DNA from: Acidipila rosea
GTDB lineage: Bacteria; Acidobacteriota; Terriglobia; Terriglobales; Acidobacteriaceae
Length of the DNA stretch: 64,000 nucleotides
NCBI RefSeq assembly: GCF_004339725.1
Contig: NZ_SMGK01000005.1
Coordinates: 275,717 to 339,716 of the forward strand
Reading direction: 5' to 3'
Shown: positions 51,383-59,891 of the stretch, one piece after another
How positions within the stretch are numbered: position 1 is the first letter of the stretch
Layout: each line of letters opens with the position of its first letter
Translations under genes and position numbers: made by a program
Notes under the pieces: generated by a model
Told to the model about the DNA's origin: nothing
Databases searched by the model: none
What the model saw: only the letters and a program-made list of their open reading frames with translations

Positions 51383-52350
51383 ACAGGCTCTTTGCACCCC
51401 TGGTGCCGCTGTATGGCGGCGCCGTCGACCTGAAGAACATGGCCTACGACTCTGGCCGCTTCCAGGCGAAAAGGCTGGCATGGCCGGTGGTGAGCATCGG
51501 CAATCTCTCCGTCGGCGGTGCAGGGAAAACGCCCCTGGTCATTGCTTTGGCAGCGCTGCTGCAGGCCCGCGGCATCGCGGTCGATGTGCTATCCCGAGGC
51601 TATGGCCGCCACTCCAAAGAGACCGAGCGCGTGGATCCGGCAGGCGATGCGGAGCGCTACGGCGACGAGCCGCTGCTGATTGCGCGGCGCGCGGAGACGC
51701 CTGTGTTTGTAGGCACAGATCGTTATGAGACGGGTCTGCTTGCCGAGGCCGGGGCAAGCGCTCCGAGGGTTCACCTGCTCGATGATGGTTTTCAGCATCG
51801 CAAGCTGGCGCGTGATGCGGACATCGTGCTGCTGCATCGCAGTGATTTTCGCTCGTCGCTGCTGCCTGCAGGCCGTCTGCGCGAGCCGGTCTATGCGCTG
51901 CGGCGCGCCTCGTTTGTCGTGGTGCGCAGTGAGGACGATGAGGTGCTGGAACAGCTTCGCTGGCGAAGTGTCCATGCGCCGGTCTGGTGCATAAGGCGGG
52001 AGCTGGAGGCGCCGCGCGGAATCGGCGGCGGCGTGATCGCCTTCGCCGGCATAGCGAGACCCCAGGAGTTTTTTGCGGGGCTTGAAGCAGGCGGACTGAA
52101 GCTTGCGAAGGCCATCGCGTATCGGGATCATCAGCCCTGGACAGCGAAGAAGATGGCCGAACTTGTGTCTGTCGCGAGCGGCTCGGGCGCTGAGGCTTTC
52201 GTGACGACAGAGAAGGACGCAGTGAGGCTGACGGCTGCACAGCGGCAGCAGCTCGAGTCGGTAATGCCGCTGCGGGTCGCGCGGCTGACTGCGACTCTCG
52301 AAGACGAACAGGAAGCTCTGGACCAGTTGCTCGCTCGACTGCGGCTCTGA
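51379..52350 (+). CDS. lpxK: Tetraacyldisaccharide 4'-kinase
   Basis: Phosphorylates the lipid A precursor at the 4' position using ATP. The 323-residue protein has the LpxK-type Walker A VSIGNLSVGGAGKTPLVIALA followed by VLSRGYGRHSKETERVDP, GDEPLLIARRAETPVFVG and HLLDDGFQHRKLARDADIVLL, the diagnostic DDGFQH block. A C-terminal AFAGIARPQEFFAGLEAGG is also typical. It overlaps waaA by 4 bp, indicating coupling. Presence of lpxK and waaA shows that the organism makes lipid A-Kdo. Confidence 0.95.
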   Translation: MNRLFAPLVPLYGGAVDLKNMAYDSGRFQAKRLAWPVVSIGNLSVGGAGKTPLVIALAALLQARGIAVDVLSRGYGRHSKETERVDPAGDAERYGDEPLLIARRAETPVFVGTDRYETGLLAEAGASAPRVHLLDDGFQHRKLARDADIVLLHRSDFRSSLLPAGRLREPVYALRRASFVVVRSEDDEVLEQLRWRSVHAPVWCIRRELEAPRGIGGGVIAFAGIARPQEFFAGLEAGGLKLAKAIAYRDHQPWTAKKMAELVSVASGSGAEAFVTTEKDAVRLTAAQRQQLESVMPLRVARLTATLEDEQEALDQLLARLRL

Positions 52351-52374
52351 AATCCATTGTGAGAAAATCGAAAC

Positions 52375-53427
52375 TTGCCAAAGAGATCAGAGCAGCATCG
52401 TGTGCTCATCGTCCGGCTGGGCGCGATGGGCGACATTCTCCACGCCCTGCCGGCGATCACGGCGCTGCGGCGCGCGCAGCCCGAGTGGTATCTGGGGTGG
52501 GCGGTCGAGCCGCAATGGCGCTCGCTGCTCGCGGCCCACGAAAATGCGGTGCGTGGACCGGAGATGCCGCTGGTCGATTGCCTGCACGTTGTCCCGGCCA
52601 AGCGCTGGGCGCGCAATCCTTTTGCTGGGACAACGCTCGCGGAAATCAGCGCGATGCGGCGCGAGCTGCGCGCAGCGGAGTACGACGTCTGCATTGACCT
52701 CCAGGGAGCTGTGCGCTCGGCGCTGATCGCGCGGGCAGCCAGCCCGAAGCGCCTGATCGGAGAGGCAGCGCCGCGAGAGTGGGCGGCGAAGTATCTCTTT
52801 GGTGAGCGGGTTGCGACCCACGGAGTGCATGTGATCGAGCAGGCCGCAGAAGTAGCGAGCGCAGCCGCCGGGGTGAGGCTGGAACCGGTGCAGCCGTGGC
52901 TGCCGCATGACGCGGCAGCAGAGAGATGGTGCGAGCGGAGTCTTCCTCCGGGCCGCCTGGTGGTGCTCAACCCCGGCGCAGGCTGGGGCGCGAAGCGATG
53001 GCCCTCGGCGCGATATGCCGAGGTGGCGCGGGAGTTGGCGGCAAGGGGAATGGTGGTGGTCGCGAATGCCGGGCCGGGCGAAGAAGGGCTGGCTCAGGAG
53101 GTGGCGTCGAGCAGCGGAGGCGCGGCTCTGCCGCTGACCCCGACGCTCAATGAATTGATTGCGCTCGTCCGCCGCTCGGCGCTGGTGATCGCCGGGGATA
53201 CAGGCCCGCTGCACCTAGCATGCGCTGTTGGAAAGCCCGTCGTTGGCATCTTCGGGCCTACAGACCCGGCCAGAAACGGGCCGTTTGGCTGCGCGAATCG
53301 AGTGCTGCGCCACCCGGAAAGCCGCCGCGACCATACACGCCGCGCGGAGCCGGAGACTGGCTTATTAACGATCACGCCCGCTGCGGTGCTGGCCGCTGCG
53401 GACGAACTGCTGAAGGAGAATGCCTGA
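52375..53427 (+). CDS. waaC: Lipopolysaccharide heptosyltransferase (GT9 family, WaaC-like)
   Basis: Adds L-glycero-D-manno-heptose to Kdo in the inner core. The 350-residue protein has the GT9 N-terminus VLIVRLGAMGDILHALPAITALRRAQP, the acceptor-side YDVCIDLQGAVRSALIARAA, and the donor site LVIAGDTGPLHLACAVGKPVVGIFGPTDPARNGPFG. It also has VVLNPGAGWGAKRWPSARYAEVARELA. Sequence favours heptosyltransferase I, though II cannot be excluded. The start is a TTG at 52375 without a clear ribosome site; a GTG at 52402 is an alternative. The stop overlaps the next ATG (TGATG). Confidence 0.9.
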   Translation: MPKRSEQHRVLIVRLGAMGDILHALPAITALRRAQPEWYLGWAVEPQWRSLLAAHENAVRGPEMPLVDCLHVVPAKRWARNPFAGTTLAEISAMRRELRAAEYDVCIDLQGAVRSALIARAASPKRLIGEAAPREWAAKYLFGERVATHGVHVIEQAAEVASAAAGVRLEPVQPWLPHDAAAERWCERSLPPGRLVVLNPGAGWGAKRWPSARYAEVARELAARGMVVVANAGPGEEGLAQEVASSSGGAALPLTPTLNELIALVRRSALVIAGDTGPLHLACAVGKPVVGIFGPTDPARNGPFGCANRVLRHPESRRDHTRRAEPETGLLTITPAAVLAAADELLKENA

Positions 53428-54011
53428 TGGCCGGCGGCTGGGGAAGGGTGGCGAAGCGTATCCGCGTGCCGATGGGCTTTGTCTTCGCGATATTTTTTCT
53501 ATGGTTTGCCCGGCCGTCGGGAACGGCATTGGCGCTCAGCCTATTGCTGGTCGTCCCCGGCCTCTGGCTGCGTGGCTATGCCTCCGGCTATGTGAAGAAG
53601 AATTCTGAGCTGACCACGACCGGCCCTTACGCATACACGCGAAATCCGCTATACCTCGGCTCGATGATGATCGCCTTCGGCTTTGCATCTGCCGCCCGCA
53701 GCTGGTGGATCGCGCTGGCGCTCGCGCTGTTGTTTACCGTGATCTATGTGCCGGTGATTCGGGGAGAGGAAGCATTTCTGCGTTCTGTCTTCGCCGGGTT
53801 CGACGCCTATGCCGCGCGCGTGCCGCGTTTGCTGCCGAGGCTGCGAGCCGCGCGTGAAGACTCAGCCGCCGCCGGACGTTTTGCGCCGGAACTTTATCGC
53901 AAACATCGCGAGTACAATGCACTGATAGGCGCGTCGGTCATTTACCTGTTGCTCGTTGCCAAGCTCCTTTTGCGATATACATCTTTTGCGTGGGTGGTGG
54001 GCGGACGTTGA
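53427..54011 (+). CDS. Isoprenylcysteine carboxyl methyltransferase (ICMT)/PEMT-like membrane protein
   Basis: A 194-residue membrane protein of the ICMT/phospholipid methyltransferase-like family. It has two N-terminal helices (VPMGFVFAIFFLWF and TALALSLLLVVPGLWLRGYASGYV), then the family signature SELTTTGPYAYTRNPLYLGSMMIAFGFASA with the SAM-site NPLY. RGEEAFLRSVFAGFDAYAARVPRLLPR follows. A further helix ends the protein (IGASVIYLLLVAKLLL). AAGGAG sits 10 nt upstream, and the ATG overlaps the heptosyltransferase stop. The acceptor is unknown. Placement in an LPS core cluster suggests a lipid or glycolipid substrate, as inference only. Confidence 0.87.
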   Translation: MAGGWGRVAKRIRVPMGFVFAIFFLWFARPSGTALALSLLLVVPGLWLRGYASGYVKKNSELTTTGPYAYTRNPLYLGSMMIAFGFASAARSWWIALALALLFTVIYVPVIRGEEAFLRSVFAGFDAYAARVPRLLPRLRAAREDSAAAGRFAPELYRKHREYNALIGASVIYLLLVAKLLLRYTSFAWVVGGR

Positions 54012-54787
54012 TTCTGAATGGTAGATGGCTCTCGATAGCCCTGGGCAGCGCACTCATTGCGGCCGTGCCCGCGCAGACCCCGCAGAAGCTTCCGCAGCTC
54101 ACGCCGCCGCGAAGTGGTTATAGCTTTCCGCAGAGGCAGACCCTGAACTACACGGTGGACTGGCGCGTCTTTCCGGCGGGCACGACCACCCTGCACGTCG
54201 AGCAGGACGGGCAGCTTGAGCGCATCACCGCCAGCGCGGATTCCATCGGCGCGGTGAATCTGCTCTACCGCGTCAGCGACCGCTTTCAGTCGTCGTTCGA
54301 CCGCACGACCGGCTGCTCCACGGGGTTTTCCAAGCAGCTTATCGAAGGGCGACGCCAGGTCAACTCCAGTCTGAAGTTCGACTATGCGCATGGCAAGGCG
54401 CTCTTTGAAGATCACAACCTCGTGTCGAATATCAGCAGGCATCAGGAGTGGGGGATACCGGGCTGCGTCAGCGATCTGCTTTCGGCGACGTTCTACGCGG
54501 CCTCACAGCCGCTGGTCGTGGGACAGAGTTTTTCCATGCCGGTTTCCGACGCCATGCGTACCGTTGCCGTCACCATGAAAGTGGAGGGGCGTGAAGAGGT
54601 TCGCGTGCCCGCTGGAACCTTTCAGACACTGCGCGTGCAGCCCACGGCAGCGGCAGGTGTGGTCAAGAACCGCGGCGATATCTGGATCTGGTACACGGAC
54701 GACGAGCGTCACATGCCGGTGCAGATGCGTGCCCGCCTCTTCTGGGGCACGATTACCTTTCGCCTGACATCTGCCGAGCAGAAGTAG
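53990..54787 (+). CDS. DUF3108 family secreted protein
   Basis: A 265-residue protein with signal peptide GRWLSIALGSALIAAVPAQ. The mature part matches DUF3108: SFPQRQTLNYTVDWRVFPAGTTTLHVEQ...ASADSIGAVNLLYRVSDRFQSSFDRTTGCSTGFSKQLIEGRRQ...VPAGTFQTLRVQP...GDIWIWYTDDERHMPVQMRARLFWGTITFRL. The fold is beta-rich and probably lipid-binding and periplasmic, as in LolA/LppX-like proteins. It starts at a GTG overlapping the previous gene by 22 bp, so it is part of the LPS run. It may help envelope lipid handling, which is inference. Confidence 0.87.
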   Translation: MGGGRTLILNGRWLSIALGSALIAAVPAQTPQKLPQLTPPRSGYSFPQRQTLNYTVDWRVFPAGTTTLHVEQDGQLERITASADSIGAVNLLYRVSDRFQSSFDRTTGCSTGFSKQLIEGRRQVNSSLKFDYAHGKALFEDHNLVSNISRHQEWGIPGCVSDLLSATFYAASQPLVVGQSFSMPVSDAMRTVAVTMKVEGREEVRVPAGTFQTLRVQPTAAAGVVKNRGDIWIWYTDDERHMPVQMRARLFWGTITFRLTSAEQK

Positions 54788-54788
54788 G

Positions 54789-55079
54789 CTATTGGATGCG
54801 AAAGCGCTCGCGCATAAGCCGCTGCAGGCGCGGCTTGTAGATTATGTTGTAGGCCAGTTCCTTATCCGGGAACATGTTGAGCGCTGCGCGGCGGCTTTCT
54901 GCAACCAGCTCCGCAGCCTCATCGACGGTGAGCGATTCATCCTGGCCGATCACCGACATCACCATGTTCATCATCATCTGCAAGCGGCGGATCTTGCGCG
55001 CCTCTTCTTGCAGCTCCTCCGCTGTCTGGGGAACCCGCTGCGGGGTATCTCCGCTGCGCTCAGCTTCGCCTTGATCCAT
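54789..55079 (-). CDS. Small hypothetical protein
   Basis: A 96-residue protein of unknown function, mostly helical and charged (TAEELQEEARKIRRLQMMMNMVMSVIGQDESLTVDEAAELVAESRRAAL...LAYNIIYKPRLQRLMRERF). No signal peptide, membrane segment or metal motif. The ATG at 55079 has GGAGGAAGG upstream, which outweighs an in-frame start at 55193. It lies 82 bp after comEC on the same strand and ends 1 bp from the convergent DUF3108 gene. Confidence 0.75.
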   Translation of the reverse strand: MDQGEAERSGDTPQRVPQTAEELQEEARKIRRLQMMMNMVMSVIGQDESLTVDEAAELVAESRRAALNMFPDKELAYNIIYKPRLQRLMRERFRIQ

Positions 55080-55161
55080 CGATCCTTCCTCCGGTGCGAG
55101 CTTTATGATGTCAGAGCTTATAACTTTTATGACGCACGGAAACAGAAAAAAGGATGCGCCC

Positions 55162-57777
55162 TTATGGCGCGGCTGTAACGTGCGCTCCGTCAAGGTAAAA
55201 GGTGGTGGCGCCCACGGTATCGGTACGGAAGGTCTTCACGTGGGTCGATTCCAGCTCCTGGAGTACGGCGCGCTTGGGATGACCATAAAAGTTATGCTGC
55301 CCGACGGAGATGACCGCATAGGACGGCGAGACAGCGCTCAGAAACCAGGCGTTTGTGGAGGTCTTGCTGCCGTGGTGGCCCACCTTGAGCAGGTCGGAGC
55401 GGAGGCCGCCGAGAGCGACCATGGCACGCTCGCTTTGCATCTCTGCATCCCCCTCAAGCAGCGCCGAGGTGTGGCCATAGCTCAGACGCAGCACCAGGGA
55501 GTCGTCATTCTGCGCGGTCGCGCCGGGTTTATATCCCACGGCGGGTGAGAGGACTGCGACGTCTGCCATCCCGAAGCGAAAGCGGTCGCCTGCACGGTAG
55601 TGGTGCATGCCGGCCCCCTCCTGCGCAGCTTCAGCGATGAGCGCATCGTAGGCGGGGCTGTTGGGGTTGCTGCCGGTCCAGAGCTCACGCGGACGAAAGT
55701 TGGCAAGCACAGAGGCCATGCCGCCGATATGGTCTTCATGGGCGTGCGTAATGGCGACTGCATCCAGACGGCGAATGCCGAGGGACCAAAGCAACGGCGA
55801 GACAACGTCCTCGCCGATGTCGAATTTCGATTCCGGTGATGCGCCTACAATCCCGCCTGCATCGATGAGCAGCGTCTTTCCATCGGGCGTGATGACGAGA
55901 AGCGAGTCGCCCTGGCCGACATCGATGGCCGTGATGGAGAGCGCATCACGGCGGTGAAGCATCCGCATGGGCCACAGCACGCAGCCTGCTGCTGCAAGCA
56001 GGGCGCATGCGGCGAGTGGAACGGCAAAGCGCTGCCGTCGCGCCGCCCAGATGGAGGCGACCAGCAGGAGCATCCATGCCGCAATCTGTATCGGGCGCGG
56101 ATCGGGCACGCGCACATCGCCTGCGCGCAGGTGCGCGAAGCCCTGCACGATCCAGAGGACGCCATGCAGCACCAGGGCTGTGAAGGCCGCGGGCACAAAT
56201 GCGGCCTGATGCGCGAGCAGCAGTACGGCGAAGGTGAGGATCGCCGCAGGCAGCAGCACGGCAACGAATGGCACGATGAGGAAGTTGACCGGCAAAGCAA
56301 GCGCCGTGATGCGATGGAAGGAGAGCGCCATGGGCAACGACATGACCAGTTCGATGGTGACGGAGACGAGCAGCAGTTCGAGGATGCGAAGCGCCATGCG
56401 TATGGCGAAAGGCAAAACAGAACGTGCGAGCCATCTGCCGATGAATGGTGTCAGGTGGTCGGCAATCATCCGTAGCATCACGCGGAACTGCGCCACTTTT
56501 GGCGGCAGCGACGGATCGATCTCGCGCTGCCACAGGCTGCGCATGGCGCGGAGATAGGGTGCGAAGGTTCGTTCTGCCATCGGAGTTGCGATACCTGCGA
56601 TGGCGATGACGGAGAGCAGCGTCATCTGGAAGCTGGTCTGAAAGAGCGCATCCGGACTTGCGGCCAGCAGAAAGAGGGCCGCGAAGCCGACCGCGTTCAT
56701 CGCCTGGCGTTCCCGCCAGAGGAGCCGTCCGAGCAGGTAGAGTGTGACCATCCAGAACGACCGCTCGACCGGCTGGCCGAAGCCGGTGAAGAGCGCGTAG
56801 CCGAACGAAAGCGCAATGGTCACGACAGTTGCCAGCGTGCGCGGCATCCGCAGCCATCCTGCGATCAGAAAGACAAAGCCGGCGAAGATGGCGAGGTGCA
56901 TACCCGAGACCACCAGCAGATGAAAGGAGCCGGTGCGTTCGAAGCCGGTGCGCACGCGCCGCTCAAGCCAGGAGCGGTCGCCGGTGAGCATCGCCGTCAG
57001 CATGGATGCGTCGTCGTGATCGAGCCTCAGCAGCTTCGGGAGCCTGTGCGGTTGGTCGGCATAGGAGATGAGCCGGTCGCTGGCCGACTGCTGCATCGAG
57101 CGTAGCCAGCAGCCTTCGCTGGTGTGTCCGGCGCTTTTGACGACCACAGCAGATGCAGGGGAGCTGGCAAGCGCGCCAATGCCCTGCGCGCGCAACCATG
57201 CGCCGGAGTCCCATACGCCGGGGTCGAGGTAGCGCTCCTCTTCATGCATCGCGGTCGTCACCTGGAGCAAGGCGCCGCAGGCCAGATGCGGGAACATCGC
57301 AGAAGCCGGCGCATAGAGATGAAGCCGCAGACCGCCGGTCACCGGCTTCATGTGGGTGGGGTTGTCGCCCACTGCCAGCACCCTCAGGTCGATCTGCTGG
57401 GTGTGCTCGTCGCGGAGCTTGCCTGTGAACGGAGCGGCGCTCTGGGTGTGCTTGAGCGGGCCCAGTCTTACGATCTCTGCCTCAAGGGTGCGCGGCGCAT
57501 GGTTGGCAAGCAGGGCGAGTGCCTGCTGCGGATCGGGCTGCGGCGCAACTTCGCAGCAGAGGGCGCCTAGCAGCAGGAAGAGGCATCCGAGCGGCAGCAG
57601 CGCGACGCGCAGAGCATAGCGGCGAGCCCACAGCGTCAAGGCTGCCATGGCGGCCAATGCCAGAAGAAGCGCGGCAGGGGTAACCCAGTGCTGCCGCGCC
57701 AGCGCGATCCCCATGGCAAAGCAGCAGGCCGCGGCCAGCATCGGGGCGCGCGAGAATGCAGCCGTCTTCAAGCACAT
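55162..57777 (-). CDS. comEC: ComEC/Rec2 family DNA internalisation channel protein
   Basis: Inner-membrane channel moving single-stranded DNA into the cytoplasm during natural transformation. The 871-residue protein has an N-terminal DUF4131 region with several helices, a central Competence domain (HLLVVSGMHLAIFAGFVFLIAGWLRMP...GFGQPVERSFWMVTLYLLGRLLWRERQAMNAVGFAALFLLAASPDALF), and a C-terminal metallo-beta-lactamase domain. That last domain has SITAIDVGQGDSLLVITPDG, the metal site AITHAHEDHIGGM and LKVGHHGSKTST. Start ATG 57777 has GAGGTGG about 7 nt upstream. It follows the RNA methyltransferase gene by 25 bp. It supports, but does not prove, competence. Confidence 0.94.
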   Translation of the reverse strand: MCLKTAAFSRAPMLAAACCFAMGIALARQHWVTPAALLLALAAMAALTLWARRYALRVALLPLGCLFLLLGALCCEVAPQPDPQQALALLANHAPRTLEAEIVRLGPLKHTQSAAPFTGKLRDEHTQQIDLRVLAVGDNPTHMKPVTGGLRLHLYAPASAMFPHLACGALLQVTTAMHEEERYLDPGVWDSGAWLRAQGIGALASSPASAVVVKSAGHTSEGCWLRSMQQSASDRLISYADQPHRLPKLLRLDHDDASMLTAMLTGDRSWLERRVRTGFERTGSFHLLVVSGMHLAIFAGFVFLIAGWLRMPRTLATVVTIALSFGYALFTGFGQPVERSFWMVTLYLLGRLLWRERQAMNAVGFAALFLLAASPDALFQTSFQMTLLSVIAIAGIATPMAERTFAPYLRAMRSLWQREIDPSLPPKVAQFRVMLRMIADHLTPFIGRWLARSVLPFAIRMALRILELLLVSVTIELVMSLPMALSFHRITALALPVNFLIVPFVAVLLPAAILTFAVLLLAHQAAFVPAAFTALVLHGVLWIVQGFAHLRAGDVRVPDPRPIQIAAWMLLLVASIWAARRQRFAVPLAACALLAAAGCVLWPMRMLHRRDALSITAIDVGQGDSLLVITPDGKTLLIDAGGIVGASPESKFDIGEDVVSPLLWSLGIRRLDAVAITHAHEDHIGGMASVLANFRPRELWTGSNPNSPAYDALIAEAAQEGAGMHHYRAGDRFRFGMADVAVLSPAVGYKPGATAQNDDSLVLRLSYGHTSALLEGDAEMQSERAMVALGGLRSDLLKVGHHGSKTSTNAWFLSAVSPSYAVISVGQHNFYGHPKRAVLQELESTHVKTFRTDTVGATTFYLDGAHVTAAP

Positions 57778-57802
57778 CGAGCACCACCTCGCGCGGTGTC
57801 TG

Positions 57803-59083
57803 CTAACGGGTGAGCACCGCGACAGTTTCCATGTGGTAGGTCTGGGGAAACAGATCGACCATGGTGAGACTTTGGAGTTGGTAGCCAGATTGTAGCAGCG
57901 AGCGGAGGTCGCGCGAGAGGGTCGCAGGGTCACAGGAAACGTAGACAATCTGCGCTGCAGCCAGCCTACCGAGCAGCTCCGTTACCTCAGTACCGAGGCC
58001 GGTACGCGGTGGATCGACAACCACGAGATCCGGGGCGGATTGCTGCCGGCGCAGAAAGTCGAGCGTCGATGACTTCACCGCACGAGCCGAGGTTTCCTGC
58101 AGATTGTGAACCAGGTCGTGCGAAGAGGAGGGCGCGTCCTCGACGGCAATCACTTTGTCGAAGCTTTCGGCCAGTGCTCGTGCAAAGAGGCCGACTCCAG
58201 CATAGAGATCCCACGCAACGACGCCCCGGCGACCTCGCGCTACGGTCTGCAGCAGGGGGCCGACGAGGAAGCGATTGCCTTGAAAAAAGGAGCCGCGGCT
58301 CACCCGGTATTCCTGCCGGTCGACGCGATAGCGCAGGGCCTGTTCGCCCCATTCGAGGGGGCTGCTGTGCTGCTTTGCCCCGGCTGCTTCAAAAAGCGTC
58401 GCGCCACTCAGCGGAGCGATATGCTGCCTTAGCGCGTCGCCCATCGTGCGGAATGCGCCTGCAGAAATTCTGGCGCCAGAGCGCTCCCAGAAGGAGAGGC
58501 GGAGCTCGCTTTCGTCGTGGCTGGTAAAGAGTTCGACCTCGTCGCACCACTCGCCGAGCCCAAGCCGTGCTCCCTCCTGGTTCAGCACCTGCAGCGCGTT
58601 TACGAGGGAAGGCGCCGCGATAGGGCACTCGCCAACGGCGAGACTTTCGTTTGAGGCGCGCTTTTTATAGCCCAGAGAAAAGGGTTTGCGCTGCACATGG
58701 AGCCGAATGCGGTTGCGATAGCCCCATGCGGGCCCACTGAGCGTCTGCATCTCCGGCAACAGGGAAAGGTGCGCCCGCTCCAGGGATTCGCGCAGGATGT
58801 CGCGCTTCATCGCCAGCTGCTGTTCGTAACTTGCCTGCTGATAGTCGCAGCCACCGCATGCGCCAAAGTAGGGGCATGCAGCCTTGATCCGGGCGGGTGA
58901 CGCTTCGATCACCGTCTCCAGCCGTGCGTTGGCAAAGCTGCGGCGGTCGTCCACAATCTGCGCTTCCACCAGCTCCCCCGGCAGGGCGAGCGGAACGAAG
59001 ATGGTTTTGCCTGCGAGTGGGCCCTCGGTTGCCCGCGCAAGGCCAGCCCCGCCGTAGATGGCTTTTTCGATGCGCAGCTTCAT
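57803..59083 (-). CDS. 23S rRNA (uracil-5)-methyltransferase, RlmD/RumA-like
   Basis: SAM-dependent m5U methyltransferase acting on RNA. The 426-residue protein begins with a TRAM-like domain (KLRIEKAIYGGAGLAR...AGKTIFVPLALPGELVEAQIVDDRRSFANARLETVI). The iron-sulfur cysteine cluster is CPYFGACGGCDYQQASYEQQL (about residues 70-90). The SAM site is VAWDLYAGVGLFARALAESF, the motif VVVDPPRTGLG follows, and the catalytic Cys is in IVYVSCDPATLSRDLRSLL. RlmD and RlmC/TrmA specificities cannot be separated by eye. It overlaps the upstream gene by 4 bp and is followed by comEC. Confidence 0.9.
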   Translation of the reverse strand: MKLRIEKAIYGGAGLARATEGPLAGKTIFVPLALPGELVEAQIVDDRRSFANARLETVIEASPARIKAACPYFGACGGCDYQQASYEQQLAMKRDILRESLERAHLSLLPEMQTLSGPAWGYRNRIRLHVQRKPFSLGYKKRASNESLAVGECPIAAPSLVNALQVLNQEGARLGLGEWCDEVELFTSHDESELRLSFWERSGARISAGAFRTMGDALRQHIAPLSGATLFEAAGAKQHSSPLEWGEQALRYRVDRQEYRVSRGSFFQGNRFLVGPLLQTVARGRRGVVAWDLYAGVGLFARALAESFDKVIAVEDAPSSSHDLVHNLQETSARAVKSSTLDFLRRQQSAPDLVVVDPPRTGLGTEVTELLGRLAAAQIVYVSCDPATLSRDLRSLLQSGYQLQSLTMVDLFPQTYHMETVAVLTR

Positions 59084-59787
59084 GACTGGCTCATATAGAA
59101 AAGGCTCAGGCGCGGCAGGCCGCGCTTTTCCATCATCCGCTTGTGCAGGAACTGCTGCTCTACCTGGCGAATCTGTGCGGCCTGCATGCGGCTGCGATAG
59201 GGTGCGAGCTCGCGGGCAGCGATTTCCTTCAACTCGACCATCTCCGCCTCTGCTGCGGTGGCGAGCAAAGTCGTAAGGAGCTTCTCCTCGAGAACGGTCA
59301 GTGTCCGGTCGAGCTCCTCAAGGTTTGGACTGGCGGCACGTGCGGAGGCGGCCAGCTCGGTGAGCCTTTGCGCCACGGTCGCCGCCGTTTCGCCGGCGAT
59401 GCCGGGCAGCGCGGCGATACTGATCTCACGGGCGCAGATTTCCAGGTGGGCGGCGATCCGCTCCGCCTCAAATCCGGGAGGAGCATCGCCGGCGGCTCGC
59501 TCGGTTGCTATTCCCACAGCTGCCTCCTGCAGCTCTTCGACGGCCTGCATCACGGCCTGCGCGCACCAGGCCAGTCCGTTCACGCGGCGGGTGCGGGTGC
59601 CGGCCTTTCGGGCGTCATGCTTGTCAAAGGCTGCATCGATTCCGCGCAGGACAGCCTCAAGCGGTATCCCGGCTTCGCGCCATGTTTCAATCAGGGCCCA
59701 GTCCAGGGTCGACAAGAGCAGCAGAGAGCCGCGCCGTCGTTGAAAGTGCTCCTCAATTTCAGTGAAGTAATTGAAATAATTATCCAA
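59080..59787 (-). CDS. Hypothetical alpha-helical protein
   Basis: A 235-residue cytosolic-looking protein of unknown family. The N-terminus (YFNYFTEIEEHFQRRRGSLLLLSTLDWALIETWREAGIPLEAVLRGIDAAFDKHDARKAGTRTRRVNGLAWCAQAVMQA) is conserved-looking and helical. The rest is Ala/Glu-rich helix, ending VEQQFLHKRMMEKRGLPRLSLFYMSQS. No catalytic motif seen. Its stop overlaps the methyltransferase start by 4 bp, so the two are likely translated together. The gene is divergent from the large secreted-protein gene. Confidence 0.78.
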   Translation of the reverse strand: MDNYFNYFTEIEEHFQRRRGSLLLLSTLDWALIETWREAGIPLEAVLRGIDAAFDKHDARKAGTRTRRVNGLAWCAQAVMQAVEELQEAAVGIATERAAGDAPPGFEAERIAAHLEICAREISIAALPGIAGETAATVAQRLTELAASARAASPNLEELDRTLTVLEEKLLTTLLATAAEAEMVELKEIAARELAPYRSRMQAAQIRQVEQQFLHKRMMEKRGLPRLSLFYMSQS

Positions 59788-59891
59788 AATCCGTCCAAGA
59801 GAGATGATGCCATTATCGGGCTGGGAGCATTCCGCAACTTCAAGCGTCTAAAGGCGTGCGTGGGCTCATTTGCCACCCTAATATAGATTCT

